DNA of 64,000 nucleotides from Oreohelix idahoensis. Lineage: Eukaryota > Mollusca > Gastropoda > Stylommatophora > Oreohelicidae. Below, piece by piece: positions 32,270-43,972 of the stretch. The stretch spans positions 58,501 through 122,500 of the forward strand of contig JAMPIV010017579.1 in the NCBI GenBank assembly GCA_024509875.1, given 5' to 3'. Made by a program: the position numbers and the translations under genes. Numbering within the stretch: the stretch's first letter is position 1; the number at the start of each line of letters is the position of its first letter. The notes below the pieces were generated by a model, which had not been told where the DNA came from, searched no databases, and saw only the letters and a list, made by a program, of their open reading frames with translations.

Positions 32270-33537
32270 ATATACACCCTCTTTTCCTCAAAGTCTTTTC
32301 CTGACTTTTGGCAAATTGATATCGTTTCTTTATGTCGGCCGCTAAAGCTTTTCTGATAAGGGAGTCCTTCAATTTGCTGATGTCAAACCTTTTCTGTGTA
32401 GTTACAGTTGGTGCAGCCCTTCTTAGTTTCACTTTCAGTTTTGCTACTACTAAATGGTGATCACTTCCCACATCTGCACCTCTTCTTACCTTCCCATCTT
32501 GTAATGCATGTCTCCATCTACCGTTGACCATGATGTGGTCTATCTGGTTTCTGTCCCGACCATTTGGTGATTCCCATGTTAATTTGTGAATTTCTTTATG
32601 TGGGAAGAGTGTTCCTCCAATGACCAGGTTGTTAATGCTACAGAAACTTATTAGCTTATCCCCATTTTCGTTTGCTGTTCCGCTGCCGCATTTACCCATT
32701 GTTCTTTCATTATATTGTATTGTGTGTGCCAACTTTCGCATTGAGGTCTCCCATTACTACTGTATAACAAGATCATATCTAGGTGTGTCTTCCATTTCTT
32801 TCTGCAGTTGTTGATAGAATTCATCCTTGACCTCCTCATCGCTATCATTCGTTGGTGCGTAGCATTGTATTATTGTAGTGTTGGTGAATCTCCCTCTCAA
32901 TCTCAATCGTATCAGTCTGTTGTTGATGGGTTTCCATTCCAGTAATGTCCTTTCTATTCCTTTCTGTAGAATAATGGCTACGCCTTCATTGTGCTGTCCA
33001 TCCTCTCTTCCAGAGTAAAGTACTGTTTCTACTGTTGCTGTTTTAACTTTTCCTGCCCCTGTCCATCTGCTCTCGCTTATCGCTAGAATGTGTAACCTAT
33101 AGTTTCTCATTTCTGCCGTGACCTGTCTTAGTTTACCTGTCTCGTACATTGTCCTGACATTCCAAAAACCTATTCTTGTATCCTGTTTTGCGGTCAGGAC
33201 ATCCGTTTTCATGTCAGTGACTTCCTTTCGGCTTTCACCACTGACAGTCATACGAGCCACAGACTCCGAATGTGCATCCCGCAGCAAAGTTTGTTCATTT
33301 ATTGTTGTTTCCGTAAATTCATTGTTTTTTTTTACACAGACAGGGGTGTCAGCCCTATGCTAAAACCCCTAACCTGGAGGACCAGGGTACCAGCTTTTGT
33401 CTGACCCCTACCTACACAGACCAGTCCAGCTTGGTTGAACCTACCAGGAGTAAAACTCCCACTGGCATAGCTCTGGGGATTGTCAGGGTACGCAAGCTGC
33501 CATACCGCTACAAGGTATAGGCACCATTGATGGCAGC
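32270..33537 (-). pseudogene. LINE 5-prime part: UTR and endonuclease domain
   Basis: Minus strand. A GC-richer untranslated start (about 33340-33537) precedes the frame 33287-32757: GFWNVRTMYETGKLRQ, ISESRWTGAG, IQCYAPTNDSDEE; after two shifts near 32741-32757 follow FPHKEIHKLTWESPNGRD, NQIDHIMVNGRW and SDHHLVVAKLKVKLR. These are the motifs of an apurinic-type LINE endonuclease. It ends after KRYQFAKSQEK near 32270, before any reverse transcriptase, and joins A/T-rich DNA. Unlike the other LINE pieces it keeps the 5-prime end and lacks the 3-prime end. Confidence 0.88.
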
Positions 33538-36500
33538 CTTTACCTTTACTTCAGTGTAAATCACGACTACAGAAGTAATGACGAAAACCTCACAGAGGAG
33601 TTCGTTCTGTTGGAAGAAGGAATTACAGATGGAGAGTACTGCAAAATGATAAAACTGGAGTATGAAGAATGCATGTGCAGAGTGATAGACTGAGAGGCAG
33701 AGAGTCAAAATACAAAGAAGCGGGCTGGAAAATGAGTGACCTCAGTCAAGCTGGGGAATAAAAGTAATAAAATAAATATAAATAGTTGAACGTATGCTGT
33801 AGGCTGACTTTAGTGTTGACTTTATTGCTGTAGTAAATTAAGGGCATTGATTAGTCATAGACATCTGTGTAATTAGTAACAGGGATCTTGATGTGATGTG
33901 TGCCTGCCAATATTGCTTACGTAGCTCTTTCTACACTTCACAAGCTGTAGGCTGCACCACAACATGATGGCATAAGGTTCCTCCTGTCTGCTTCTTTATT
34001 AATCATTATTTCCCTTTGTTTTTCCTGTTTAGTATGGAACCACAACTGCAGATGGCCCCCACTGCTAGAAGCTGGCCTTAAAACATGTCTCTTGTAGCAG
34101 CAGTTTCTCAGCAACTTGTTTTACTTAATGAGGTTGTCAGCTGTATGCACAATCTTGTATAAGTTGCCTTTATGATATGCCAGATGGGACAGTAGTCCTA
34201 TTCTTTGTCTCGTCAGAGACCTCTGGGAACTACACGGTGGTATTACTGTATGTGTTGCTACTGGCAACCACCTTCATATGATTAATTGAAATGTGCATAC
34301 TGAGAATAACATTGCTAATTAATTTATTTTATCTTACTGAAATGCTGAAGACAGTTAATATCGCGTAAAGATATTGTGGATTCAATAAAAGTTTATAACA
34401 GCCCATGATTTTTTAAATATATATTTTCAAAGCTATTAGTTAATTTTAATTTTCAACTCTCTGAAGATACACATCACATTAAGATAACAGTAGAAAAAAA
34501 GAAAAGTGTCACGGATTGTCTCCCCTGCTTTGCAGTAGTGGTCCAACAGTGACCAAAACTCAAGAGTATCTAATATTGGCTTCCAAGTATCTACCTGCGC
34601 GCAAGATTACTCTTGGCAGAGATGTAGATAGAAGGTTAATAACACTTCTACCTGAAGGGAACTTTCACAAGATATTTCCAGAAGTCACGAACAATGTGGC
34701 CTTGGGCTGAACAATTGTTAACGCATTATATCTGATCCGTCGCCTTTTGTTTAGTTTTAAAACAACAGGTAACAAATTTAATAGTGAAATAGTCTTTAAC
34801 AGGTTAAAATAAATATGGAAAGATTAGTGGAATTTTGATGGATATAAAATTCTCGTCATTGAGACGTAGGTGGGAATTTAACTTTATACTTAACGTTTAA
34901 CTGAAATGTCCTTTTTGCTGGTGCCTTTTAGTTAGCACTTAGCTTGTATGAGTGAGTCCTGCAGCTGTTGTTCATCAATTCTGTGATGACGAAAGCCTTC
35001 TCCACACTCTTTTCCACTGTAGGCGGTTATGGTGGATACTTTTCTCTCCCACTAGCAGCGATAGTACCAGAAATCGTCTGATGGCTTGTAACCACGAACT
35101 TTAGACAAATAGAAAGAAACAAATGCATGCTAAGTACATTTGTTCGCCGCAAATTAACAGGCCCAGTGTCATGCGCTCCCCCACCAATGTTAACCTCTCA
35201 GAAGAATTAAATTCCCGAGCACACAGTGTAACTCATGGAATATGATGAAAATTCACCCATATCCTTCTGGGTGTTAACTAGGAAATTGCGTCTGGAGTGC
35301 GTGAATAATGATTTGCCTGAATTACAATTAAAAAAGGTACATAAATCATTACAAGATAATATGTTACACTGGAGGCACATACAATGTAGTCATCACTCAT
35401 CACTGCTCCAGTGGGAGTCTGGGGTCGCTCAGCTGTCGGGTTTCCCGCACGACTAGTCGAAACAATCACCAGCTCTTGCTGTAGTGGTTCATGAATATAC
35501 TATTTTCATTGGTTGAGGTTGCCAGTCTAATATATACTCCATAGCAAGAAAATATGTTAAATTCACATTTGTAATAGAAATGTTCACAACTTACCCTAAT
35601 TTTTGTGAATACACAATCTTCCTGCACAGGTTTTCAGATGGACGCGAGCGATTTCGGTGCATATGATATAGAATCAATTTCGTCTGAGAAATTCCTCTTA
35701 TGGCGGTGTTCTGTGATACACTTGGCCTGGAAAACTAGTAATTCCTCTTCGACGGGTGTTCTGCTATACACGTGGTCTGGGATATTATTTCTCTTATGAC
35801 TGATGATCCAATTCATAGGTTTCCAGTCTTGTATTTATAAGGTCCTAGTCCTGAAGTATTACATTCTGTGTATTTAAATATGCGGGTTTACTCTTAGGGT
35901 TTCAGAGTTGCCCAAATACTGTCGATCTGTCACTTTTGATACAGGAATTCTAGATCCGATCCTTCTCTTCCTGGCTGTTGGGAGTTGCTGGTATGAAGTT
36001 GAGAAGCTGTCTGTTCTGTGTTACTGAGTTCACTAGATTACATCTCTCATTCTCACTTCAATTCACAGATGGTGTTTCCGCCGAATGTTCCAATACAATT
36101 CTCACTTCAAACCAATCAAATCTCTCTAGCACTGTTTGGGTGGGGAAGTTTTAATTCAAAATATCGCCTCGCGTGTTTTAATATTACATTTAAAATTTCA
36201 CGCGTGACCTATTTATAATAAGACGTAATATTGTTTCGGATGCACCTATCTGCCTCCCACAATATTGAGACCATGTTTTCCTGACGTAATGTCTTCTGCT
36301 AAGATGTCTACCCCGACAGGTTATCCAATTATCGCCTTTATCTGCGTGTCTGGACAGACAATGTTGTCTTCTTTCATCGTACGCACAACACAAGCTCGTG
36401 TCATCACGGTCATCAGCTTTTCACTGGGGTCAAATGTTGGACCACCAGGTTTCACAAGGTGGTCAGTCTGATAGAACAGATAATCGTATGACCGGTGTAA

Positions 36501-36898
36501 TTACCTGGTATTATCACATGTACCTTGCGGAACGAAAACAATTCTGCGTGTAAAGCAGATACGTCCGTAGGGGAGTAGAGTGTTAGAGACTTCGCCCTAC
36601 TAGATTCTGCATAGAGAGTAAAATTATTAATGAAAGGGCGAAACTTATGCCAAATAAAAGCGATGAGTGAGAGAAAGAGAAAAATGAAGAAAAAAGTGAT
36701 ACTGACGGAGTGGACGTGAGATCGCACAGCAGTATCGTCACAAAAAGAAACATGCAAAATCTAGGGTGTTATTTCATTTCTACTACTACTATGTTTTTTC
36801 ACCTACCATCTCTTTTCCTCAATAGCTGCTCTATTAAAAAAAATATATATCGTTTATAGTTTTCCATTGTACATTGGCCGATGTCTGATTGCGACTTG
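33538..36898. other. Long stretch without recognisable features
   Basis: I find no gene or typical repeat over 3.3 kb. A local imperfect duplication lies at about 35675-35800 (ATTCCTCTTATGGCGGTGTTCTG / ATTCCTCTTCGACGGGTGTTCTG). A short segment at 36561-36590 (CCGTAGGGGAGTAGAGTG) resembles one at 30246-30272. Unique host intergenic DNA or old repeats are both possible. Confidence 0.4.
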
Positions 36899-36903
36899 AG
36901 AAT

Positions 36904-39404
36904 TGTGATAAAATGCTCCGTTTAAAAACCCCGCTCAAATATAATCATAGTACAGCATTTGAATTTTTTTCAACTAAGCCAAGATAATATTTTCTACTCC
37001 TCCCGACACCAGCCCTACCCGCTTGATATTTGAGATTTTTTCCACTATTGCCGGAAAAGTTATAAATAAATTCTATAGTTGACCTCGTTTTGAAGGCCAA
37101 TGCTACTAGATTTGAAAATTATCAAGGGTCACAATAAAATCCAACCGTTAGAAAAATAAAACTAACTAACGCATTCTTAGGGTCTAATAATAGAAATAGC
37201 CTTAACGGCCGTTGTTAGGGCACATTTTTTCCCTCTATCGCCAAGATGTAAAATAAAGCATTTGAAAAGGAAAAAATCTAGCCTAGCTATACTGAAACTA
37301 AAAGACCAAATTTGTGCAGAGAGAGAATGTGGTTGGAAAGGAAAACTTAGAATATTTATTTCTTCATAAAACGAAAGAGAGTAAATAAAAGAGATGCTTT
37401 GACAGTAGAGCAATATTGTTTAAAATAACATCATATAGTAACTTATCTGGATTTTGAACAATTATTTCCTTAATATGGTATCTTAGTGAAAAGAGTCCCA
37501 TAATAAAAAGGAAAAGTACAAAGATGAAAACGAAGATAAAGAAGAAAGTAATACTATCTAGAAGGATAGATGACAGTAGTCTGATCAATAATCACTTTAA
37601 ATAATTAAAATCGCACAAGTAATAACACAGATATGGTAGAAATAAAAAATTAAGACGGACTGACAGACTCACTGATAACCTTGCTCAGTTTTGAAAATCT
37701 TCGCCCAAAAAAGTCAAATCCGTTTGACTTGATTTGATTGGGTGAGGCTAGTTAGGAAAGGGAAGGTAAAACCGAAGATTTGCCAGCCAAAACGAAACAT
37801 ATTTCTACACAGTAAGATAAACTCAGACTGGCCAACGCATAGACACCCAAAAATGTTTGGGGTTTTTCAAAAAAGAGTCAAATTTTGGACGCGGTGTTCC
37901 TTTGGCTAGTACGATTGATAATAGGAAAATAATACAAGGCTAGAACGCCATTTGAAATTTTATAACCGCAGTGATAAGATGAGATCAGAAGGGGAACTTG
38001 CCTGAATGTTTTACCTTCTGGACAACTTCAGTTTAACTTGTGCCATTATTCTGCTAGTCATCTTGTGTATTGTGTAACATATTTCATTGATTGCGGTTCA
38101 AGAGAAATGATTTATTAATATTCTTATTAATGTGTAGAGGCTAACCCAGATAGGGCGCCCACAAATTTTGTGTTGTGCGACATTGCTATTGTGGAAGCTT
38201 ATGACATCCTAAGGGAGCACATGCATGCCTAAGCAGACTATTGAAGCAGAAAAAACCAAAATGTAAATGGTGTTTGAATATTGTCATGCATAACAAAATA
38301 ATTTGACTATAAGACCAGAAAGCTACTGGCAGTTCTCTACAGGCCACAGTGTTGCAATAACTCTTGGAGGTTAAATAGGAAGTAACACTACCAGAGTTAA
38401 CAGATCATTGGAAAGAAAAAAGAAAAGAGTGTATCTCAGCTGATGATATAAAAGATAACTAAAGTCTAAGTGACAGAGGCGTTGAAGCCATGTGGGAAAG
38501 AACAGATACCCACGGATTGAGAAGAAGTCACAATACAATTAGGAACTGTAGCTATTGATTAGCACTTGGGCTGATCACTACGAATGTTTAACGATGTTTA
38601 TTTGTTAGGTGTGGAGATGTGTATATGAAGTGTATTTAGGGAGGCATTGTTCATTGTTGCAGGGTTGCATCAACGAGTAACCAGTAAGACAAAACTTGGA
38701 GAGGCAGTGTACGAGGCAACTTACCTGTTGCTTGTATTGTGAAAATCTAACTGCAAAAGCTGACTCCAGCTGAGACACGGGTGGACAGAAAGTGTCATAT
38801 TTCCAGTCAACCACCTACTTGCCACTGATTGAAAGATAAGCCTTCGTTTTGAGGGCTAATGACGTCTCATTTCATTGTTAACCTGCACACTGTAATTAAG
38901 CGTTCTAGTGACATGATGAAAGGAACAGTTCTTCCAACTAGTGACCCTTCTTAATACCTTGTTACTACAGCCAGGGATACAAGTACAGAAACATTTTAAT
39001 AATATCATTTATTGGACAAGAATGTCCATCCACTGTATTTACCTGTGTACATAACCATTTTTATTTTGAGTTTACCCTTCCTGATTCAAAACATTTGAGA
39101 GTCAGGAAATAAAAATTGTAAATTAATTCTATAACTTTAACCACTGTCTTACTTGAGTTTATTAGATTGAGTTACAGTTGCGTTAAATTTGTTATCATAC
39201 ATCACACCTACATTACCCTAGACACGTAGCAATATAAATTAATAGACTTAAAATATTTTGCAGAGTGAGATCATAGGGTGGTAGCAGTTAGGTACCCTGA
39301 GAATACATCATCATGAACTATTAGACTCAGGGACTTACATAGCTGGACCTCACTCTGTAGATAATTAATAATAATTAACATAAATAACATATAAGCCCAC
39401 CACA
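36904..39404 (+). repeat. Element C 5-prime LTR
   Basis: TGTGATAAAATGC ... CCCACCACA, 2501 bp. Its short open frames (for instance 38605-38814) do not look coding. Its reverse complement is similar to the start of the element E LTR. Confidence 0.94.
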
Positions 39405-39409
39405 TATAT

Positions 39410-39428
39410 TGGGACGCTCGCCCGGGAT
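39410..39428 (+). promoter_or_regulatory. Element C primer-binding site
   Basis: TGGGACGCTCGCCCGGGAT, five bases after the LTR end ACA, as in element B. Close to the proline-tRNA-complementary sites of gammaretroviruses but with one or two extra or changed bases. Confidence 0.65.
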
Positions 39429-39585
39429 TTAAATTTATAGTAACATCATAGACCCAGGGAATCCCTAATGTTCAAAATTTATTATTCAGTGTGGAGAATT
39501 TAATGAGTTGTCATAGCCCATAATTAATTAGTTAACACTTGTTAGTTAATACAGTTAGATTATTAGAATTTTGTTCAAGAAAATT

Positions 39586-40850
39586 ATGGCAGACTTGGCA
39601 AAGTTCAGATCGGCTGCTGTCCAGACGGCAAAAGAGATGGGAATTGATGGGCATGTTCTGGTGCAGTATGTAACATCAGAATGTGATAAATTCATTGAGA
39701 GGGAAGATAGGAGGTTAGCTGAAGAGAGGAAATTAGTTACAATTAGAAGATGCTAGGGAGGCTAGGAAATTAGAGGCTGAGAGGGAGGCTGAAATCAAAA
39801 GGCTACAATTAGAGGAGAAGAAATTGGAAACAGAGGAAAAGAAAAGATAAGCAGAAGACAAACGATTACAGAGGGAAGCAGAGAAAGAAGAGAAACGGTT
39901 ACAAAGGGAAGAAGGAGACAAACGGTTACAAAGGGAAGAAGAAGACAAACGGTTACAAAGGGAAGCAGAAGACAAACGATTGCAAAGGAAACATGAGCTA
40001 CGACTAAGAGAGTTAGAATTGCAAGGCCATGCTCCAGAAAATGGTAACAGCCCATCTACCTCTGATGCTACTACAAGTCAGGGAGCCTACAACTCAGCCA
40101 TGGGGTTTCATTTAGACCCCTTTGTAGAAAAAGAGGATGACATTGAGTCCTTCCTCTCTAGATTTGAAAGACTAGCTACAAATTATGGTTTGGAGAGGGA
40201 AAAATTGAGTCTAAAGTTATCCCAAGGGCTTCTGGGAACCTCTTATGAAGTGTTCTCAAAATTGAGTAGAGACGATCAGGAAGACTATGACATTTTAAAA
40301 CAAGCTCTCCTAGTTAGATATGAAAAGAATAGTGAATTTTACCGAAAAAATATAGACATGCTAAACTACTTTCCGGGGAGACCTACCACCAGTTCTCTGC
40401 ACGCTTAGAGACTAACCTGGAGAAATGGACTGCTTTGGGGAAAACCCAAGATTTAAAGGAAATGATTATGATGGAGCAGTTAAGAGAGTCCATGGCTCCA
40501 GACCTGAGGAAATTTCTCACGGAACAAGGTGCGGAGAGGCTGGGGGAGATTCTTAATGTAGCTGAAAGGTATCAGGCAGCCCAGTCTGAAATAGCTGGAG
40601 TAAAAAGGAAACAGGTAGAAAATAATAAAGCCCCTCAAAACCAGAACAAATCTGATAATAGGGACCAAGGTAATAGAGGTAAACCAAACTAAGATAGGCC
40701 AAGATTTGACCCTAGAGATAGAAACCCGCAATTCAATGAAAGGAAACCTTTCAACCTAGAAAGGAGATGGTGTAAATTTTGTAAGAGGGACAATCATAAC
40801 ACCAGAGATTGTAAGAAGAAACTTCCTCATTACGCTGCATGCATGAAAAC
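39586..40850 (+). pseudogene. gag: Element C Gag (degenerate)
   Basis: ATG at 39586 begins MADLAKFRSAAVQTAKEMGI. A shift near 39745 leads into a coiled coil with tandem (DKRLQRE)n units and a stop at about 39850. The capsid-like part is MGFHLDPFVEKEDDIESFL, REKLSLKLSQGLLGTSYEVF; shifts near 40345-40390 and a stop at 40690 follow. The end carries a CCHC zinc knuckle, CKFCKRDNHNTRDC (about 40770-40815), absent from the readable Gag frames of B and D. With so many breaks this copy could not make Gag itself. Confidence 0.9.
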
Positions 40851-40889
40851 ATGAAACAAGGGACCAAAGGAAAACCCTACGGGCTTGCA

Positions 40890-41345
40890 GGATCCTTATC
40901 ATCCCCCTGTATGTGAAGACGTAGTATGTAATGGGGCCACCATAAGGTGCCTTTATGATACTGGATTGGATTTTGACTCAGTCGTGAGTTCTCACCTGGT
41001 GCACCCAGATCAATATACCACAGAAACAGTGGAGATCTAAGGGGCGACTAAGGAAGTAGCAACCATGACACTTCCCATTGCCAGAATAAGTGTAAAAACT
41101 CGCTATGTGGAAGGAGTGATTAGAGCAGCAGTGATAAACGAACCAATCTACCCTCTGATATTGGGGTGAAGATACGTCTTTTTGAGAAATCCCAAAAGAA
41201 CAGTGATCATGGCTACAGTACAGACCAAGTCACAATCAAGGAAGGAGGAAGAAAACCCAATAAATACTCACCCAGAGGAGATGAGGAAAGCACAGGCTGA
41301 GGATAGGTCACTAAAGCCGTGTTTCAAGAAACTCCCAAAATGCCA
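40890..41345 (+). pseudogene. pol: Element C protease and linker
   Basis: DVVCNGATIRCLYDTGLDFD shows the DTG active site (about 40951-40970). Two in-frame stops lie near 41038 and 41167, then the linker frame continues, TVIMATVQTKSQSRKEEE ... KPCFKKLPKC, parallel to the linker of B (VTTRGQAKKERE). Confidence 0.82.
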
Positions 41346-41640
41346 TACCCCTCCAAACAAAGGAGACTTTTATATGAAGAATAAACTAATGTATAGGAAG
41401 GCTGGAACTGGTTCAAATGGTCATGGACAGCTGGTATTTCCCACTTCATATAGGGAGAAAGTGATAAAAAATCACATTTTGCATCAAACGGTGTACATGA
41501 GAAAATAGGTACTACAGGTCAAAGAGTATCTATGAAATTCTATTGGCCAGGCGTAGCTCCAGATGTTGCAAAATTTGTGGAGGCCTGTGACCAATGCTAC
41601 AAGGGAACGCCCACACGTTGGGAAAATCATCAGGACCTAC
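41346..41640 (+). pseudogene. pol: Element C integrase N-terminal module only
   Basis: GDFYMKNKLMYRKAGTGSNG and SYREKVIKNHILHQTVYM, a break near 41505, then MKFYWPGVAPDVAKFVEACDQCYKG, i.e. the zinc-binding HHCC module. The likeness to other integrases stops just after the CxxC, before the first catalytic Asp. Confidence 0.82.
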
Positions 41641-41985
41641 AAAAGCACTACGGTGAAAACAGGCCTGAAAATAAAAGAAAAAATAAATATAATAAGGTAG
41701 ACACGGTGGATAGGAAAACCCCATTTCACACCCAGTCTTCTAATAAATCAGTTAGAATGGCCACTATGAGTAGGATACAAAAAGTAACCCCAACCCAGTC
41801 CCACCCGACACTCCCTTGGTCGGAATTCCGGGAACTGGACGAAAATAAAAGAGAGGGAAGTCCCCTCAATTTGAAACTGAAACTGCGGGGGAAACCCCAA
41901 AAGAAAAAAATTGGTAGTGGATGGTTGGTGTGGTAAAAGTCACCACCACCATACTTCCAATTACATGAATAGATTGGCCGGCCAA
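41641..41985 (+). other. Unrelated filler replacing the integrase catalytic core
   Basis: Open frames here (RKTPFHTQSSNKSVRMATMS, SGWLVW) show none of the DDE motifs. Elements B and D have about 600 bp of catalytic core at this place. The origin of the filler is not recognised. Confidence 0.75.
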
Positions 41986-43925
41986 ATAAAAACCCATAAA
42001 AGGCCAATTAAAGGTCCATTGGAAGCCTTATTGAGGACATGGACAGATGAGAAGGCAGAAGAGACTGTAACCTCATCATATCAGTATGTGAACGAACTGA
42101 CCACTCGTTTAAAAACTGGCTGGAAACTCGCAAATGATAACCTAAGGCAAGCCAGGAAGAAACATGCTGCATATTTCAATAAGAAAGCGAAGGATAGGGA
42201 GCTTGCTGTGGGAGAGAAGGTGCCTCTTCTACTACCCGGCAGCAGCAACAAACTTCAAATTGGATGGCAAGGTCCATACACAGTTTTGGAAAAGGTATTC
42301 AGAACTAACTACAAGATAGACAAGAAAGGAAAGGAAAAAGTCTATCACGTGAACCTTCTAAAGAAATACAATGAAAGAAATATTCTGGAAGGGACACATT
42401 TAATGACCTTAGCCATAGCCACTGAGATGAAGAATGAACCTCTCACCTCTTATGAATACCCCCTGAGGCCATGTGAGACTCCTGCACAGGTAAAAATCAG
42501 TAAACATTTGACAACAGGGCAGAGGGAGAAGATTCAAAAGGTTCTGGAAAATCATACAGACGTGTTAACGGACAGAACGGGGCACACAAACTTGTTGGAA
42601 TATGACATAAAACTACTAGACCCAACACCCATCTGTATGAGAGCTTATACTATCCCATTCGCAAAAGAGAAATCTTTGAAAGAGGAGATAGATTATCTGT
42701 TACAAGAAGGGATTATTTCTCACAGTGAATCTCCTTATAGCTCCAGTGTGGTATTGTTGAGGAAACCCTCTGGAGAACATAGACTGTGTATAGATTACAG
42801 GAAACTGAATGCTGTCACAGAGAGTCAGGTGGATCCATTACCTGATACTAACCAACTGTTTGCCAGACTGAATAAGGCAAAGTATTTTTCCAAGGTAGAT
42901 CTCAGCAAGGGATATTACCAAATTCCGGTGAAGCCTGAGATTCGACCTTATCTAGCTTTTAGCACCTCGGAAGGGCACTATGAGTTTAACATGTTACCGT
43001 TTGGATTGAAGAATGCGCCGAGTGTGTTTTCCAGAATGATGCGAAAACTGTTGGATCCACTGAAAAACCCATGTATTACCAATTTCATGGATGATATCCT
43101 CATCGCTACGGAAACATTTGAAGAACATGTTAACTCTTTGAATATGCTATTTGATAGACTCAGAGAGGCAAACTTAACTGCTAGACCAATAAAATGTTGT
43201 ATTGGATGCAAGGAATTAGAATTCTTGGGACATACGGTACATCAGGGTAGCATGACCCCTGACCCCAAGAACCTGGAGAAATTGCAGAGAGCACCCAGAC
43301 CACAGACTAAAAAGGATGTGCGATCCTTTGTGTCACTATGTGGCTTTTATAAAAAGTACATTAAAAACTTTAACTCTGTGAGTGCTCCTCTGACGGATTT
43401 AACTCGTAAAGGAAAACCGGAAAAAATTGAATGGTCGGCAGAATGGGAATTGGCATATAATGCGTTAAAGGAAAAACTCACCAGCAAGCCTATTTTGAAA
43501 TTACCTGATTTGAGTCAGGAATTCGTGGTAAGAACGGACGCTAGTAATGTGGGCTTGGGGGCCACTTTGTTACAAAGGTCCTCTTCACCAGATGCGGAAT
43601 TAAACCCAGTTGCTTATGCAAATTAAACAGAGCGGAACAAAATTACTCAACTATTGAAAAAGAATGTTTGGCTTTAGTCTGGGCGATCAAGAAGTTCCAG
43701 ATCTATCTATATGGTAGAACATTTGTGGTCCAAAGCGATCATCAGCCACTCGTTTTTCTGGCTCAGGCCAAACATGGTAATGCACGTTTGTTAAGGTGGT
43801 CTTTGCTCATTCAACCTTACTCATTTACCATTGAGTACATTCCGGGATCGCAGAATGTTGGGGAAAATTTCTTGAGTAGGCACCCCTCTGCAGAAACCCA
43901 GGACACTCATCAAGCCTTAATTTGA
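41986..43925 (+). CDS. pol: Element C integrase C-terminus, reverse transcriptase and RNase H
   Basis: Open for more than 540 codons to 43626: RPIKGPLEALLRTWTDEKAE, LQIGWQGPYTVLEKV, KGKEKVYHVNLLKKY, then reverse transcriptase with HRLCIDYRKLNAVT, KVDLSKGYYQIPV, MLPFGLKNAPSVF and FMDD at 43084-43095, connection SLCGFYKKYIKNF, and RNase H start VRTDASNVGLGATLL. One shift at about 43620 precedes the RNase H rest (EKECLALVWAIK, QSDHQPLVFLAQAK, QNVGENFLSRHPS). The contrast between this nearly intact RT and the ruined Gag is notable. Confidence 0.93.
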
Positions 43926-43955
43926 TCGGGATTGTTCAAACATTGGGATGCAGGC

Positions 43956-43972
43956 TTTTAACAGGGGAGGTT
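43956..43972 (+). promoter_or_regulatory. Element C polypurine tract
   Basis: AACAGGGGAGGTT directly before the 3-prime LTR start TGTGATAAAATGC. Confidence 0.75.
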
